DNA of 64,000 bases, from positions 24,816,085-24,880,084 of the forward strand of contig CM041546.1 of assembly GCA_023238725.1 (NCBI GenBank). The letters run 5' to 3'. The position numbers were made by a program, and so were the translations under genes. This stretch comes from Scortum barcoo (lineage: Eukaryota > Chordata > Actinopteri > Centrarchiformes > Terapontidae). Below are positions 1-12,000 of the stretch, piece after piece (position 1 is the stretch's first letter; each line of letters begins with the position of its first letter). The notes beneath the pieces were generated by a model. It did no database searches, was not told the origin of the DNA, and was given only the letters and a program-made list of their open reading frames with translations.

Positions 1-33
1 CCTTTTAAATTCACTTTCCTCAACAAACCAAGC

Positions 34-38
34 TTTTT

Positions 39-70
<32 letters not shown>

Positions 71-75
71 TTTTT
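34..75. repeat. (TTTC)n microsatellite
   Basis: Seen directly: a run of TTTC units ending in a short T stretch, inside pyrimidine-rich sequence that continues to about 140. Simple repeat with no coding potential. Confidence 0.9.
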
Positions 76-2665
76 ATTTCTCTCAACTCGACTGCTCCTC
101 TCCTCCCCATCCAGTCCTCCTGTCCCTCTTTCTCCGTCTGTCCCTTTATTCTTCAGCCAATCCTTTTAAGGCTTCCATTACAGCTTCAAATCAACTGATG
201 TTCCTCTGATGCCAGCGCCTGTTGGAACTTCTTTCAGGGCATCTATTGATCTCGTGGGCCGGTACCCTCTCTCCCTCTGTCTATGTCTCTCTATCTCAGT
301 AAACAGGACCACAGGGAGTTTTTTCTGTCCCTGCTGGTTTGACCCTTTATTGAGGCTGGCACATCTCTGGCCCCTAACCAGCGCTGTCACCTGTTAGCAG
401 CCAAGTGCCACCACTTTCCATTGAGATTCCACACACATCCATCTCTCCTTCCTTCTCCTCTCAGTCCAGGAGACATGCAGCCTATTACTGTGATCGAGAA
501 CATCACAGCCCCGGGAGTGTTAACAGTTTAAGCCATCTGATCCTTTGAAAAATTCAGCATTTGGGTGAACCCAGCATGCTGTTAAGTTTGTTTTAAGTTA
601 TCTAGCCTGACACGTTAGCACTGGTTACCTCCCGATGCAGCAAAGGCAAGAGCCAACGCCGTCATCACTCCACAGCTGGTTCTGCCTGTGCTGCCAATGA
701 ACTGCATGCCCCTCCGCAAAGACAATGCACCAATCAAATAACAGCACAGACAACATTAGTCGGAAACAAAAATTCATGCCCCTGCTGAACACTAATGTAG
801 CAGGTGTCATCAGTGCAAAAGGAATAAAATTACCTTTTATTTAATTTAATTACATTTGACCAAATAACCATACAGGAAAAAAATCAATGATTTAAATGAA
901 CATAGTTAAATTCAGTTTGACCTTAAGGTTTTATGAGTGTCTGACCCTTGACCCTCCCCTTAATTTACCAGTTTCTGTGACTCAATTAGACTTTTCCTCT
1001 GAATATTTTATATTTTGTTTCCTCCTTTATGCTTTTCTATAAATTTCCATTTCTTTCACCCTAACCTTACCCTCATTTCCCTCATTTATCGCTCTCTCTC
1101 ACCTTTGCGTTTGCTCCTTTCTGCTGCTCCACGGCTTTCTCCCCCCTCCGATCGCTTTCCTTTTCTTTTGATTGACCACCATTTCAATAGCGGCAGCCAA
1201 GGTTATTTGGCAGCCGCCACAGAGCACATTTGTTTTTCCCTCTCTGCAACTGAAGAAGACACTCTGCTATTCTAATGGACTCCAGAAGAGAGAGTCTTTT
1301 GAATTGATTTAAAAAGAAGGCCAGCAGAGTCCCTCTTTCTCTCTTTCCTCTCTCCTTCTCTGCCTTTGTAGATGCTGACAAAGGCGCCTCTCTGTGTTTG
1401 CCATGGGACCAGATGTACCCAGGCAGCGGACAGGATGCTAACCACTGGAAGCCCTTATGTTCCTCCCCGCTATAGGACATTAAAGCTAAACACTCGGCAG
1501 CTTTTGCATATTGGCAGCTCCAAATGGCGGTGAGAGGTGACTGAAAACCTGCTCCTCAGTAAACATAGGTGATGTCGCTGAGCTGCACTTCACCAGGTCG
1601 CACTTTCCAACAAGGCTGGGTTATGGTACTTTACTATCCAAAAGGATGAAAGAGGTTTAGCATTGTTGCGTCCAAAGCAAGCCTCCAAACCAGCAGGTTC
1701 TTCCAAAACGACCCACGTAAAGCATTTTCTGTTCTGACGGCCCCGTTGGCAGGACAACACTGTTTTTTAGTGCCTCACAAAACCACTACAACTGCAGCTG
1801 CCACAGTTTCAGGTTTAAGTAAAATAACTTCTTGGTGAAGGTTTAGAAGGAAAGGAAGGGCAAGTCATGTGCTTCGTTGACCCTTCTGAAATTCTTTTAC
1901 AGTGCTACTAAAAACCTCAACGCTACCTCTACTTTGGTTCCTACCTGTCAAACAGGGGGATAATTCACAAGGCCACTACAGGTCTTTGTCTGCTAGGGAA
2001 GAACTTAGCTTGTTTTAGGTGTGTTAACAAGGAACTAATGATGTTTTTCTTGAGAAGAAAGTCTTAGTGATGGCAGCTTTCTTTCCACAGACAGCTGACA
2101 CACTGCTGTGAGTGGAGAAATGTCCATACTGTGGATTGTATAGTGAAATTACATTTTTAAGACATACAAGCATTTCCTGACTGAAAGGTTTGGTTACATT
2201 TAGACACAAAAACAACTTGGTTAGGTTTGGGGAAATGTTGTGGTTTAGAGGGAGAATTACCACTTTGTTAAGGTTTGGAGAGCTTTGTTGTCATGGTTGC
2301 AATAATAAAGACTCAGTTAAGGCTGGGAGATGATTGTGGCCATGCTTTAAAAAAACAACATCCACTGTTGGAGAGAAATGAGAAACAAAGAGCAGTGTTT
2401 AAGGGTTCTTCTGCTCCATACGCAAAACTATTGCACTTCATGGCAGCCACTGTGGGTTTTAGGCTGATAAGACTGATGTATCTTCAAATCTTACAGTTCC
2501 CAAATAGAACTTAATGGTTAAGTCTATGTTTTGTAATTTGGATGTTTTAGTGCTTTAGAAATACCATCAGTAGCCCAGCGTAATGCATAAAACTGGAGAC
2601 AATAGAAAAACTCAACAGCAATATTTGTTTCCAGCTAACCTGAGGTAATAGTTTATTAGGTTTAC
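76..2665. other. Non-coding stretch, no gene seen
   Basis: No open frame here shows family similarity, exon-like splice sites or coding composition. The stretch is AT- and pyrimidine-rich. The segment at about 1,160-1,560 is less repetitive and more GC-balanced than its surroundings, and could be conserved non-coding sequence, but nothing in one genome can show that. Confidence 0.6.
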
Positions 2666-2677
2666 ATGTACAATCTG
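2666..2677. repeat. 5' target-site duplication of the LINE
   Basis: The 12-mer ATGTACAATCTG lies just before the LINE and again at 6,074-6,085 just after its GATG tail. The last ATG of the tail overlaps the duplication, so the true length is 9-12 bp. This is the mark of target-primed reverse transcription. Confidence 0.85.
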
Positions 2678-5600
2678 CCCCTCCTTGAACCGCCACCTTA
2701 CTGTGGTGGAGGGGTTTGTGTGCCCGAATGATCCTAGGAGCTATGTTGTCGAGGGGCATTACGCCCCTGGTAGGGTCTCCCATGGCAAACAGGTCCTAGG
2801 TGACGGGCCAGACTAAGAGCGGTTCAGAAGCCCATCATGAAAAGAAGAATATCAAGGACCGTTACACATCGCCCGGATTAGGCGTTACCGGGGCCCCACC
2901 CTGGAGCCAGGCCTGGGGTTGGGGCTCTGCAGGCGAGCGCCTGGTGGCCGGGTCTTTGCCCACGGGACCCGGCCGGGCTCAGCCCGAAATGGCGACGTGG
3001 GCCCGCCTTCCAGTAGGCTCACCACCACGCAGGAAGGTCCATGAGGGGCCGGTGCAATGTGGTTTGGGTAGCAGCAGTCGTGGCAGGGAGCCTCGACGAC
3101 CCAATCCCTGGAACAAAACTCTGGCAATAGGGACATGGAATGTCACCTCACTGGGGGGGAAGGAGCCTGAGCTCGTGCGGGAGGTTGAGAGGTACCGGCT
3201 AGAGATAGTTGGGCTCACCTCCACGCATAGCTTGGGCTCTGGAATCCAGCTCCTTGAGAGGGGCTGGACCCTCCACTACTCTGGAGTTGCCCAGGGTGAG
3301 CGGCGTGCGAGCTGGTGTGGGGCTTGCTCATATAGCTCCCCAGCTCAGCCGCCACGTGTTGGAGTTCACCCCGGTGAACAGAGGGTGCGCTTCCCTGCGC
3401 CTTCGGGTTGGGGATAGGAGTCTCTTGCTATTGTTTGTGCCTACGGGCTGGGCGAACAACAGCAGTACAGAGTACCCGGCCTTCTTGGAGTCCCTGGGAG
3501 GGGTACTTGATAGTGCTCCGACTGGGGACTCCATTGTTCTAATGGGGACTTCAACGCTCACGTGGGCAACAACAGTGATACCTGGAGGGGCGTGATCGGG
3601 AGGAACAGGCCTCCCCGATCTGAACCCGAGCGGTGTTCTGTTATTGGACTTCTGTGCTAATCGTCACGGTTTGTCCATAACGAACACCATGTTCGAAAGC
3701 ATAAGGGTGTCCATCAGTGCACATGGCACCAGGACACCCTAGGCCGGAGGTCGATGATCGACTTTGTTGTCGTTTCATCTGATCTCCGGCCGTGTATGTC
3801 TTGGACACTCGGGTAAAGAGAGGGGCTGAGCTTGTCAACCGATCACCACCTGGTGGTGAGTTGGCTCCGCTGGCAGAGGAGGAAGTTGGACAGACCTGGC
3901 AGACCCAAACGTATTGTGAGGGTCTGTTGGGAACGTCTGGCCGAGCCCTCTGTCAGGGAGGTCTTCAACTCCCACCTCCGGAAGAGCTTCTCACAGATTC
4001 CGAGGGAGGCTGGAGACATTGAGTCCGAGTGGACCATGTTCTCTGCCTCCATTGTCGACGCTGGCAGTTCGAAGTTGTGGACGCAAGGTCTCTGGTGCCT
4101 GTCGTGGGTGGCAATCCCCGAACGAACCCGGTGGTGGACACCGGAAGTAAGGGATGCTGTCAGACTGAAGAAAGGAGTCCTATCGGACCATGTTGGCCTG
4201 TGGGACTCCTGATTTAGCGCAGTTGACAGGTACCGGCAGGCCAAGCAAGCCGCAGCCCAGCCAGGACGGTCCTGGAGGCAAAAACTCGGGTCTGGGAGGA
4301 GTTCGGTGAGGCCATGGAGGAGGACTATCGGTCGGCCTCGAAGAGATTCTGGCAAACCGTCCGGCGCCTCAGAAGGGGGAAGCAGTACTCTGCCAACACT
4401 GTTTACAGTGCGGGTGGGGAGCTGTTGACCTCAACTGAGGACATTGTCATTGGACGGACGGTGGAAGAAAAATACTTCGAGGATCTCCTCAATCCCACCG
4501 ACTTGCCTTCCAATGAGGAAGCAGAGGATGGGGACTCTGAGGTGGACTCGTCCATCACCCAAGCCAGAAGTCACTGAGGTAGTTCGCAGTAAGCTCCTCG
4601 GTGGCAAGGCGCCGGGGGTGGATGAGATCCGCCCTGAGTACCTCAAATCTCTGGATGTTGTGGGGCTGTCTTGGCTGACACGCCTCTGCAACATTGCATG
4701 GAGGTTGGGGACAGTACCTCTGGAGTGGCAAACTGGGGTGGTGGTCCCTCTTTTTAAAAAGGGGGACCGGAGAGTGTGTTCCAACTACAGAGGGATCACA
4801 CTTCTCAGCCTCCCCGGGAAGGTCTACATGCCAGGGTACTGGAGAGAGGAGAATTCGGCCGATAGTCGACCCTCGGATTCAGGAGGAACAATGCGGTTTT
4901 CGTCCTGGTCGTGGAACAGTGGACCAGCTCTATACCCTCCGCAGGGTGCTAGAGGGTTTATGGGAGTTTGCCCAACCAGTCCACATGTGCTTTGTGGATC
5001 TGGAGAAGGCATTCGACCGTGTCCCTCGTGGTATTCTGTGGGGAGTGCTCCGCGAGTATGGGGTCCGGGGGCCTTTGCTAAGGGCTGTTCAGTCTCCGGC
5101 AGGGCTGCCCTTTGTCACCGGTCCTGTTCATAATCTTTATGGACAGGATTTCTAGGCGTAGCCAGGGGCCGGAGGGAGTCAGGTTTGGGAACCACAGGAT
5201 TTCATCTCTGCTTTTTGCAGATGATGTTGTCCTGTTGGCTTCTTCTCAAGCCAGGACCTTCAGCATGTGCTGGGAGTGGTTTGCAGCCGAGTGTGAAGCG
5301 GCTGGGATGAGAATCAGCACCTCCAAATCCGAGGCCATGGTACTCGACCGGAAAAGGGTGGTGTGCCCTCTCCGGGTGAGTGGAGAGGTCCTGCCTCAAG
5401 TGGAGGAGTTCAAGTATCTCGGGGTCTTGTTCACGAGTGAGGGAAAGATGGAGCGTGAGATTGACAGGCGGTGATTGGTGCAGCGTCCGCATGCAGTTAT
5501 GCACGGTCGGTGTACCGGACCATCGTGGTGAAGAAGGAGCTGAGTCGAAAGGCGAAGCTCTCGATTTACCGGTCAATCTACGTTCTCCCACCCTCACCTA

Positions 5601-6073
5601 TGGTCATGAACTTTGGGTAATGACCGAAAGGACAAGATCGCGGATACAAGCGGCGGCAAATGAGTTTCCTCCGCAGGGTGGCTGGGCAAACTCCCTTAGA
5701 GATAGGGTGAGAAGCTCGGTCATTCGGGAGGAGCTTCGGAGTAGAGCCAGCCGCTGCTCCCTTCAGATCGAGAGGAGTCAGCTGAGGTGGCTTGGGCATC
5801 TATTTCGGATGCCCCCTTCCCTGGACGCCTCCCTAGGGAGGTGTTCCAGGCGGCGTGTCCCACCGGGAGGAGGCCTCGGGGAAGACCCAGGACACGCTGG
5901 AGAGACTATGTCTCTCGACTGGCCTGGGAACGCCTCGGGGATCCCCCCGGAAGAGCTGGAGGAAGTGTCTGGGGTGAGGGAGGTCTGGGCATCTCTGCTC
6001 AGACTCAGACTGCTGCCTCCGCGATGACCCGACCCGTCCCGGACCAAGCGGATGAAAATGGATGGATGGATGG
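2678..6073 (+). mobile_element. RTE-clade (Rex3-like) LINE, nearly full length, inactive
   Basis: Non-LTR retrotransposon in sense orientation. An untranslated leader from 2,678 precedes one broken reading frame. The apurinic-type endonuclease part starts near 3,130 (GTWNVTSL) and includes MIDFVVVSSDLRP and TDHHLVVS around 3,752-3,860. The reverse transcriptase spans about 4,560-5,500, with NYRGITLL near 4,785, FVDLEKAFDRVPR near 4,990 and the catalytic FADD box near 5,215. A C-terminal part with WLGHLFRMP and RPRTRWRDY ends near 6,027. Known for the family: fish Rex3/RTE elements end in short tandem repeats, here GATG at 6,050-6,076. The frame shifts several times (for example near 3,300, 4,840 and 5,260), has stops, and lacks part of the polymerase near 5,090-5,115, so it is dead. 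The Rex3 label is from recollection of family sequence; another RTE subfamily is possible. Confidence 0.88.
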
Positions 6074-6076
6074 ATG
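6050..6076. repeat. GATG-type 3' tail of the LINE
   Basis: Tandem GGAT/GATG units close the LINE and run into the downstream target duplication. Such tails are typical of RTE elements, which end in microsatellite-like repeats rather than poly(A). Confidence 0.85.
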
Positions 6077-6085
6077 TACAATCTG
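6074..6085. repeat. 3' target-site duplication of the LINE
   Basis: Second exact copy of ATGTACAATCTG, matching 2,666-2,677. Confidence 0.85.
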
Positions 6086-8360
6086 AACCCAGCCCAACAG
6101 CACTTTAACACATGTAACCCCTGTGAGGTGTGTAATGTCAGTTTTTGTATGTGACAAAGATGTGTTGATTCAACAAGTTCAGGCTGTATTTAGTCATATT
6201 AATATTTTATCCACTCCTATTTAAATACATGAGGACAGAACAGAAACACCTTCTTAACAAGAACGGTGATTTAACCCTCTCTCAACAAAAAAATTATCAT
6301 CAGACAGATTTCAAATGGATCAGACAGATGTGTTGCAGATCTGTTGTGCAGTATTATATTGCATTACTGCACAGGTGCTTTTCAAGACAATGCACAGATC
6401 TTGTTATAACCCAACATGTCCATCAAACTGCTCCCGATATTTTCTTACAAATGATATTTTTAGTGCACTTTGTCTCACGAGCCAAATGCCCCTGAGCTGA
6501 CAGCAGCTGATTGTTTGATTGCACTCCATGGAGAGTGCAGGTTTCTCGCCATTTATTTTCCCCCCACCGCATTGTCAAGGATGGAAAAGACTAGACAGCC
6601 TCATGTATTGAAAAGTGAAAAGAGTGTATTTCTCAGATCCTCATCTCAAGGTATCGTAGACCTGAGACTCTCACACAGTGTTTTAAATACATAAATTCTA
6701 ATTAGTATCCTCACACGTGTTCCCTCCTTCCATTATTCTACATTGTTTTCGTAGCATGAAACTATTCATACAACCTACTCAAAGCATATAATCAGCAGTA
6801 ATTGCTAAATGAGTCATGCAGAGATAAAAGACATGGAATAATCCCACTTTTTTAAGGTATCATCGTTTGTCCCATTAAGAATTACTTTCTTCCTCACTTC
6901 TCACATGCAGTATAATCCCGCTCAGCATTAAAGGCTTGACTCCTGCCAGCAGCTCACGGTGCAGCCTTGTATTCCCGCTGCTTGATGCACACAATAGAAA
7001 ACAATCCAGAGTTGGATTGAAGTCATGCAGGGGTCAGCGGCTCCCCCGTGAGAGGAGTGGGTCTGTATGTAATAGAGATATGGGAGCAGTGGAACTTAAT
7101 TTCTAATTACTGAATTTATTGACGGTGTTTAGCTTTTCTCTGAACAACAATCTACAAATGTGCTGGTAATTTCTCTGTGTGTGTGTGTGTGTAATGTTCT
7201 TTCAGCCATATACAAGTAATCAAACAGCAGCATTTAAAGGGGCAATTTTCACCCAACCTTTATTTATCCAGGAATGTTTCCCTGGAAGTGATTCTGTTTT
7301 CCCATTTTGCCAGTGTGGTGGCAATCTCTCTCCACAAATTAAAAATCATGTGGCTGTCCCTCAGGTCTGTTATGCAAGAGTTAAAGAGGAGACTGTACCT
7401 GCTCGGGCAGTTTACATTCAGACCTGTTGCAACCTACCTGCTGAAAAAAAAAACAAGTTGCCGGACCAAGCACCGCAACATCTTCCAGAGCGTTCTGTGC
7501 ATGACGCAAAACACATGATAAAGTCATTTTTGGAGCCTGCACTCTTGCACCAGTAACACTGCGTTGAGAATAAACCTTGCTTAAGTTTCCTTGGATCCAC
7601 TTTCCTGGTAGAGGATGCTGATCTTGTTATTTTGAACACCTTCTTACTTCATCAGGTCCTAGAAACCTGGACTGGGATGAAGCAATGAGTTCATTTTTTG
7701 TAGATTGTTTTCCTTCCAGTCCAGGAATTGGTTAGGACATTTTTAATTTAGTATGTGAATCTGAATCTGTATCTGCTGTTTCATGCAGTGGATCTTTCAT
7801 CTGTAGACTGTGTTTTTGTTTTCTTTTGTTCATGTGATTATGGCTTTACACAAAATGAGAATGACGTCTAGTAAAAGAAGAAAAGTGCACTAAGTATATA
7901 TTTACAACTATAGTAGGAAAAGTTTTTGCCTGCCACGTAGACACTCACTGGTTCAATACTGCTGTGAGGAAACTTTGGAATAAAAATGAAACAGAAAGGT
8001 TGAGACATCCAAAAGATATCAAGTATGGAAACTTGTTTGGGTCGGTTTGCTTCAGACCAGGGCTTGCAAAGCACGACCCAAAGGTTGATGCCCAGAAACA
8101 TCCTTAACACAGCTAAATATGAAAATCCAGGAGTCTCAGCAGAGACCACACACACTTCCAGGGGGTCATCAGTGATGATTGAGAGGGAGTCTTTTTGTAT
8201 GACTATACATTGTTTTGCTGTTGTTTTTGTAGGAAAATCCTGAAACAGACAGAATATACAGTAGTGTAAGAGTAGGATTCATATGATTTGGTAGTAAATG
8301 TGCTGGTGGATAGATAATATTTGTCACAAATCACCCATCCCTTCACAACTAGTTCAGACA
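6086..8360. other. Non-coding stretch, no gene seen
   Basis: Only short chance frames. It contains a TG tract at 7,176-7,192 and what may be a worn copy of a teleost repeat resembling AACCTTTATTTA(A/T)CCAGG around 7,241-7,287. Composition is AT-rich and resembles the intergenic DNA elsewhere in the window. Confidence 0.6.
7241..7287 (+). repeat. Possible worn dispersed repeat (CCTTTATTTATCCAGG type)
   Basis: The segment around AACCTTTATTTATCCAGG resembles a motif I recall as widespread in teleost genomes. It is only a fragment with no clear ends, so the assignment is weak. Confidence 0.3.
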
Positions 8361-9012
8361 TTATGAGCAGAGCCGACTGGCCCATTAGGCAATATAGGCA
8401 AATGCTAAGGACGCCGTGGCCTCCAGGGGGTGCCACAAAATCGGGAAAAGATTCTTCCAATATAATTATATTAAAACTAGTTATTACTACTTATTAACTC
8501 TTAAAATGGAAAAGCTCACATAGATTCAAATGTAAAGCAAGGCATGGAGGCTCTTTACTTTATGGATCATTTGTAAAGATTAAACCTGCTCAGTAGGAGT
8601 GTCTACATTGGCCTAATCTACGCTTTTATTATTTGTTTTATTTACATCTGGATAGCTAACATTTTTCCTGCTTGTATAGAGTTATTGTGTGCAAACTGTG
8701 TGGTTATTTAAATTGTTTGATGTTGATTGTTGTATTTATAATTTATTACTATTATTATTATTATTTATTCACTTATTTACAGGATTTTTATTTTGTGGTA
8801 AGGGTATTTATATTGTATTTCAGATTTTTTTGTATTTGTAATTTGTTAAGCATGTAAATTGGGTGACATGTTATCTTATAAATTATAAGACAATGGTAAA
8901 AACAATGCTATTCGATTTCTTTTGTAAGCGTATGTAAATCACTGATGGAGGGGGGCGCCATCCATGTAAAATCTCGCCTAGGGCGCCACATTGGGTAGGG
9001 CTGGCTTATGAG
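8361..9012. mobile_element. Degenerate hAT-like non-autonomous element with TTATGAG duplication
   Basis: A 638-bp segment (8,368-9,005) is bracketed by TTATGAG at 8,361-8,367 and again at 9,006-9,012. It starts CAGAGCCGACTGGCCCATTA. Its other end, read in reverse complement, starts GCCAGCCCTACCCAATG, an imperfect match. Both ends carry GGCGCC/GCCTAGG-type blocks. A CAGAG start and a 7-8 bp duplication fit the hAT superfamily. The middle is AT-rich with a TTA-type run near 8,742-8,766 and encodes no transposase. Class assignment is inference; boundaries rest on the duplicated heptamer. Confidence 0.55.
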
Positions 9013-12000
9013 TCACATCATTTCTGTTTTGAAGGAAGTTGGAACATAGTGGTTGTCACCGCTTCAGGATACTTTAACAGGCCTCCAATCTAATTTTCTA
9101 TCCGTGTCCATGAGTGTGCTGTGTGTATGTATGTATGGAGCATGCACATACACATACTGTGATAAGAAATGTTTTCCTTAGTGGCAAATTCTGTTTATCA
9201 AATCATTTTGAAGAATTTCTTCATTACTTTTAATAAAATAAAAGACAACTTTTTTTATACATGGAGAGCAGCAAATAGTGTATTTTTTACACTCACATTA
9301 TATACACTCAAGTTTCACAAGTTAATGCATTCATCAAGGTGGCGTCATCGCCTAGAGGAGGATGGGTGGGTGGAAGAGGGGGTGGGTGCGTGTATGTTTT
9401 GAGGGGGGGTCTGTCCTGTTGCTCTTTTTTGTGCTTTTTTCTCTTGCATCTAACAACAAGCTCATTAAACTGCAAGCAAACTGACATTTCACCCTAACTT
9501 TTCCCTCTCTCTCTTGGTTCACATCATTAAATGGCAGTGTCGGGCTCAAAGGTAGCCGGGCAAACTCTTTGAGAGAAATGGCTCGCCTGGCAAGCGGGCG
9601 TTTTGATGAGCTTGTCACTCCCTCACCCCAAACATGCCTCATTAGTAGTTCAGTCGAAACACCTATCTGCACCCCCCCCACCTCCCCTGCTCACTCCGCC
9701 TCCCATTACACACACACACACACACACAAACAGTTTCTTTCTCTTTCTGTCTCCCTCCATCTCCCATCTCCCTCTCTGGCCCCCCTCCTGTTTTTCAGCA
9801 CTAATTAGCTGGCTTCTCCCTCTTCTGTGCTTCCCAGTCACATCTCAAAGGGAGACGGATATGATTTTTCTTTAACCCAAAGGCCAACTTAATCAGCTGA
9901 ATTAATGACTTTATTACCCGTTAGGCTCCGGGCCATGCAACACATTTCTCTCCAATGCCCAGTGCTCCTCTCTCTATCTCTCTCCCAGTCCTTCTTTTAC
10001 CCCCTGCAGGAATTTTTACATTTCAAAAATAGAAATAGACAAGAGAGGGAGGAGCGCAGAGACCAGCCGATGGGTGGCAGGAAGATAATATGAGAAATGT
10101 AATAATTGAACAGATATGGAGTTACAGGTACGCCCTAATGACTACTTTAACAGTTAGCTTCGAGTCATTTATGTATAAGCAGGGTCCGTGTGGGTGTCTC
10201 TAGAAAAAGGAAAAAAGTGCACATAATCAGATTGCCTTTTTTTAAATAATCACATAAACTCCATATCTGGAGGTAAAACAAGGAATATGTGGTTCTTACA
10301 GTTTTTGTCACATCAGTAATATGCATTTAAATTTGTTCAATGAATTAGCACCTATGTCTGTTAGAGATGGAGAATGGCAGCACACACACATACTGAAACC
10401 ACAATGAAAACCGCTGCAGAGCTCAATGTCTAAGCACGCCTTTTTTTAATGGCTAAAATACGGTAATTAGTTGATACATCAGTGTCTGTCAGTAGATATA
10501 TTACCACAATTGAAAAACACCACTGATAAGGAGATGCGCCATTAGTCTTCTCATTTACTTGACAAACTCTAACAGAGCCCAAGGCCTATACATTGAATTA
10601 GGTTCATCTGGTGACAACAAAATAATGAGCTGGCTCCGCATCCAGGAGACCGGCCTTCAGAACTGGCTGCTTTTTGCTGCAACCAGAGGAAACAACAGTC
10701 TGATACAAATGTGCTCTGAGCGCAGAGACAAGGCTTTTGTTTGGATCACCACCAGGGATGAGGAGCAATGATTAGCAGGAAGATTCCACTTGTCTTGTTC
10801 AGTTTGGTTTGCATTATACCCTTCTTTAAAAGCTCGACTACATAGATAGATAGATAATATATGTGCAGCACAGTGAACAGTGTAGAGGCAAAAGAGAAGG
10901 ATTCAGCTGAAGCAGGTAGTGAACTTTGAGAACACTGAGGTCACGTCCTCTGTGATTTACTTTTGTTGGAATTTGGTGATTTTACATTAAACAGTAAATG
11001 TGAGGTGTACAAAGGTACAGCAGGGTTAAATATTCAAATCAGCATGCTAACAAACCCACAGTGATAATGTTGATGTTGAGCAGGGATAATGTTTTCCATG
11101 TTCACCATCATAGTTTGATGTGTTTTTTTTCTGTATTAAATACAAATACAAATATTAAATACAAAGTAGGCTTATGGGAATGTCAGTTCTTTAGTAGTCT
11201 TTAGTACTAGTCGAGAGTATTCATCACCTGGGGAACATTTTCTTAAGTTAATTACTTTTAGGCCAACACAAAAAAAAGACGTTTTCAGTATTTAATTCAT
11301 GTCAGTGTGGAGAAGGCTTTGAGATGCTTTTTGACCTTTATATTGGGATATAAAAAATAAACCCTTTATTTAAGTGTCTGTAATTTTCAAATCATTTCAT
11401 TGAAGTGTCTTGGAAGAAAACACAAGACACAATGACTTTGAAATTTCTTGACTTCATGGCTCAGTCTCCTGGCTACATAAGTATTCTGTCATTTAAAGAA
11501 AGGAGGGGGAGGTTTGAGCCTGGATGTTATTCAAAACTAGTAATGAACTGTTTATACCATATTTAATATTCCTCCAGAAAAATCTGCGATTCTCTCCTGC
11601 TTTAGTCTGCATCACAACCTTCACAAAGTGCAGCTCATGTACAGTTGTACATTGTGATGAAAACTGATGGACACCACATATACTGTAGCTGCATGTTGTA
11701 TTCATAAACTGAATAGAATTTAGATTTAGAGTTGTAAGTTCATAAGGCACTTCTGAATATGATATCACTTTTTTTCAATGTCAATTCCTAACCAGAATGC
11801 AAAAACAGCCAAAGAACCAACCAGCAATCAGGAATTTCAAGAGACATCAGAGAGGTAAAATTGTGCAATATGAAAACATTTCGAGTACTCTCCTGTATGA
11901 AGAGCTTCATGAAACACACACATAACAATTCTGTGAAAGCTTCAGTGTGGTGCCAGATATATTTTTTTCAAATGAATGTTTTCCAAAACATTAAATGTAT

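Noticed and set aside
1015..1480. Short open frames on both strands at about 1.0-1.5 kb
   Set aside because: No family similarity and no splice sites; composition follows CT-rich intergenic DNA.
3843..4355. 170-codon minus-strand frame inside the LINE
   Set aside because: Mirror of the LINE coding strand; the sense strand clearly carries the RTE protein.
9569..9875. Overlapping Pro/Ser/His-rich frames around the CA repeat
   Set aside because: Microsatellite and C-rich sequence gives open frames by chance in several phases.
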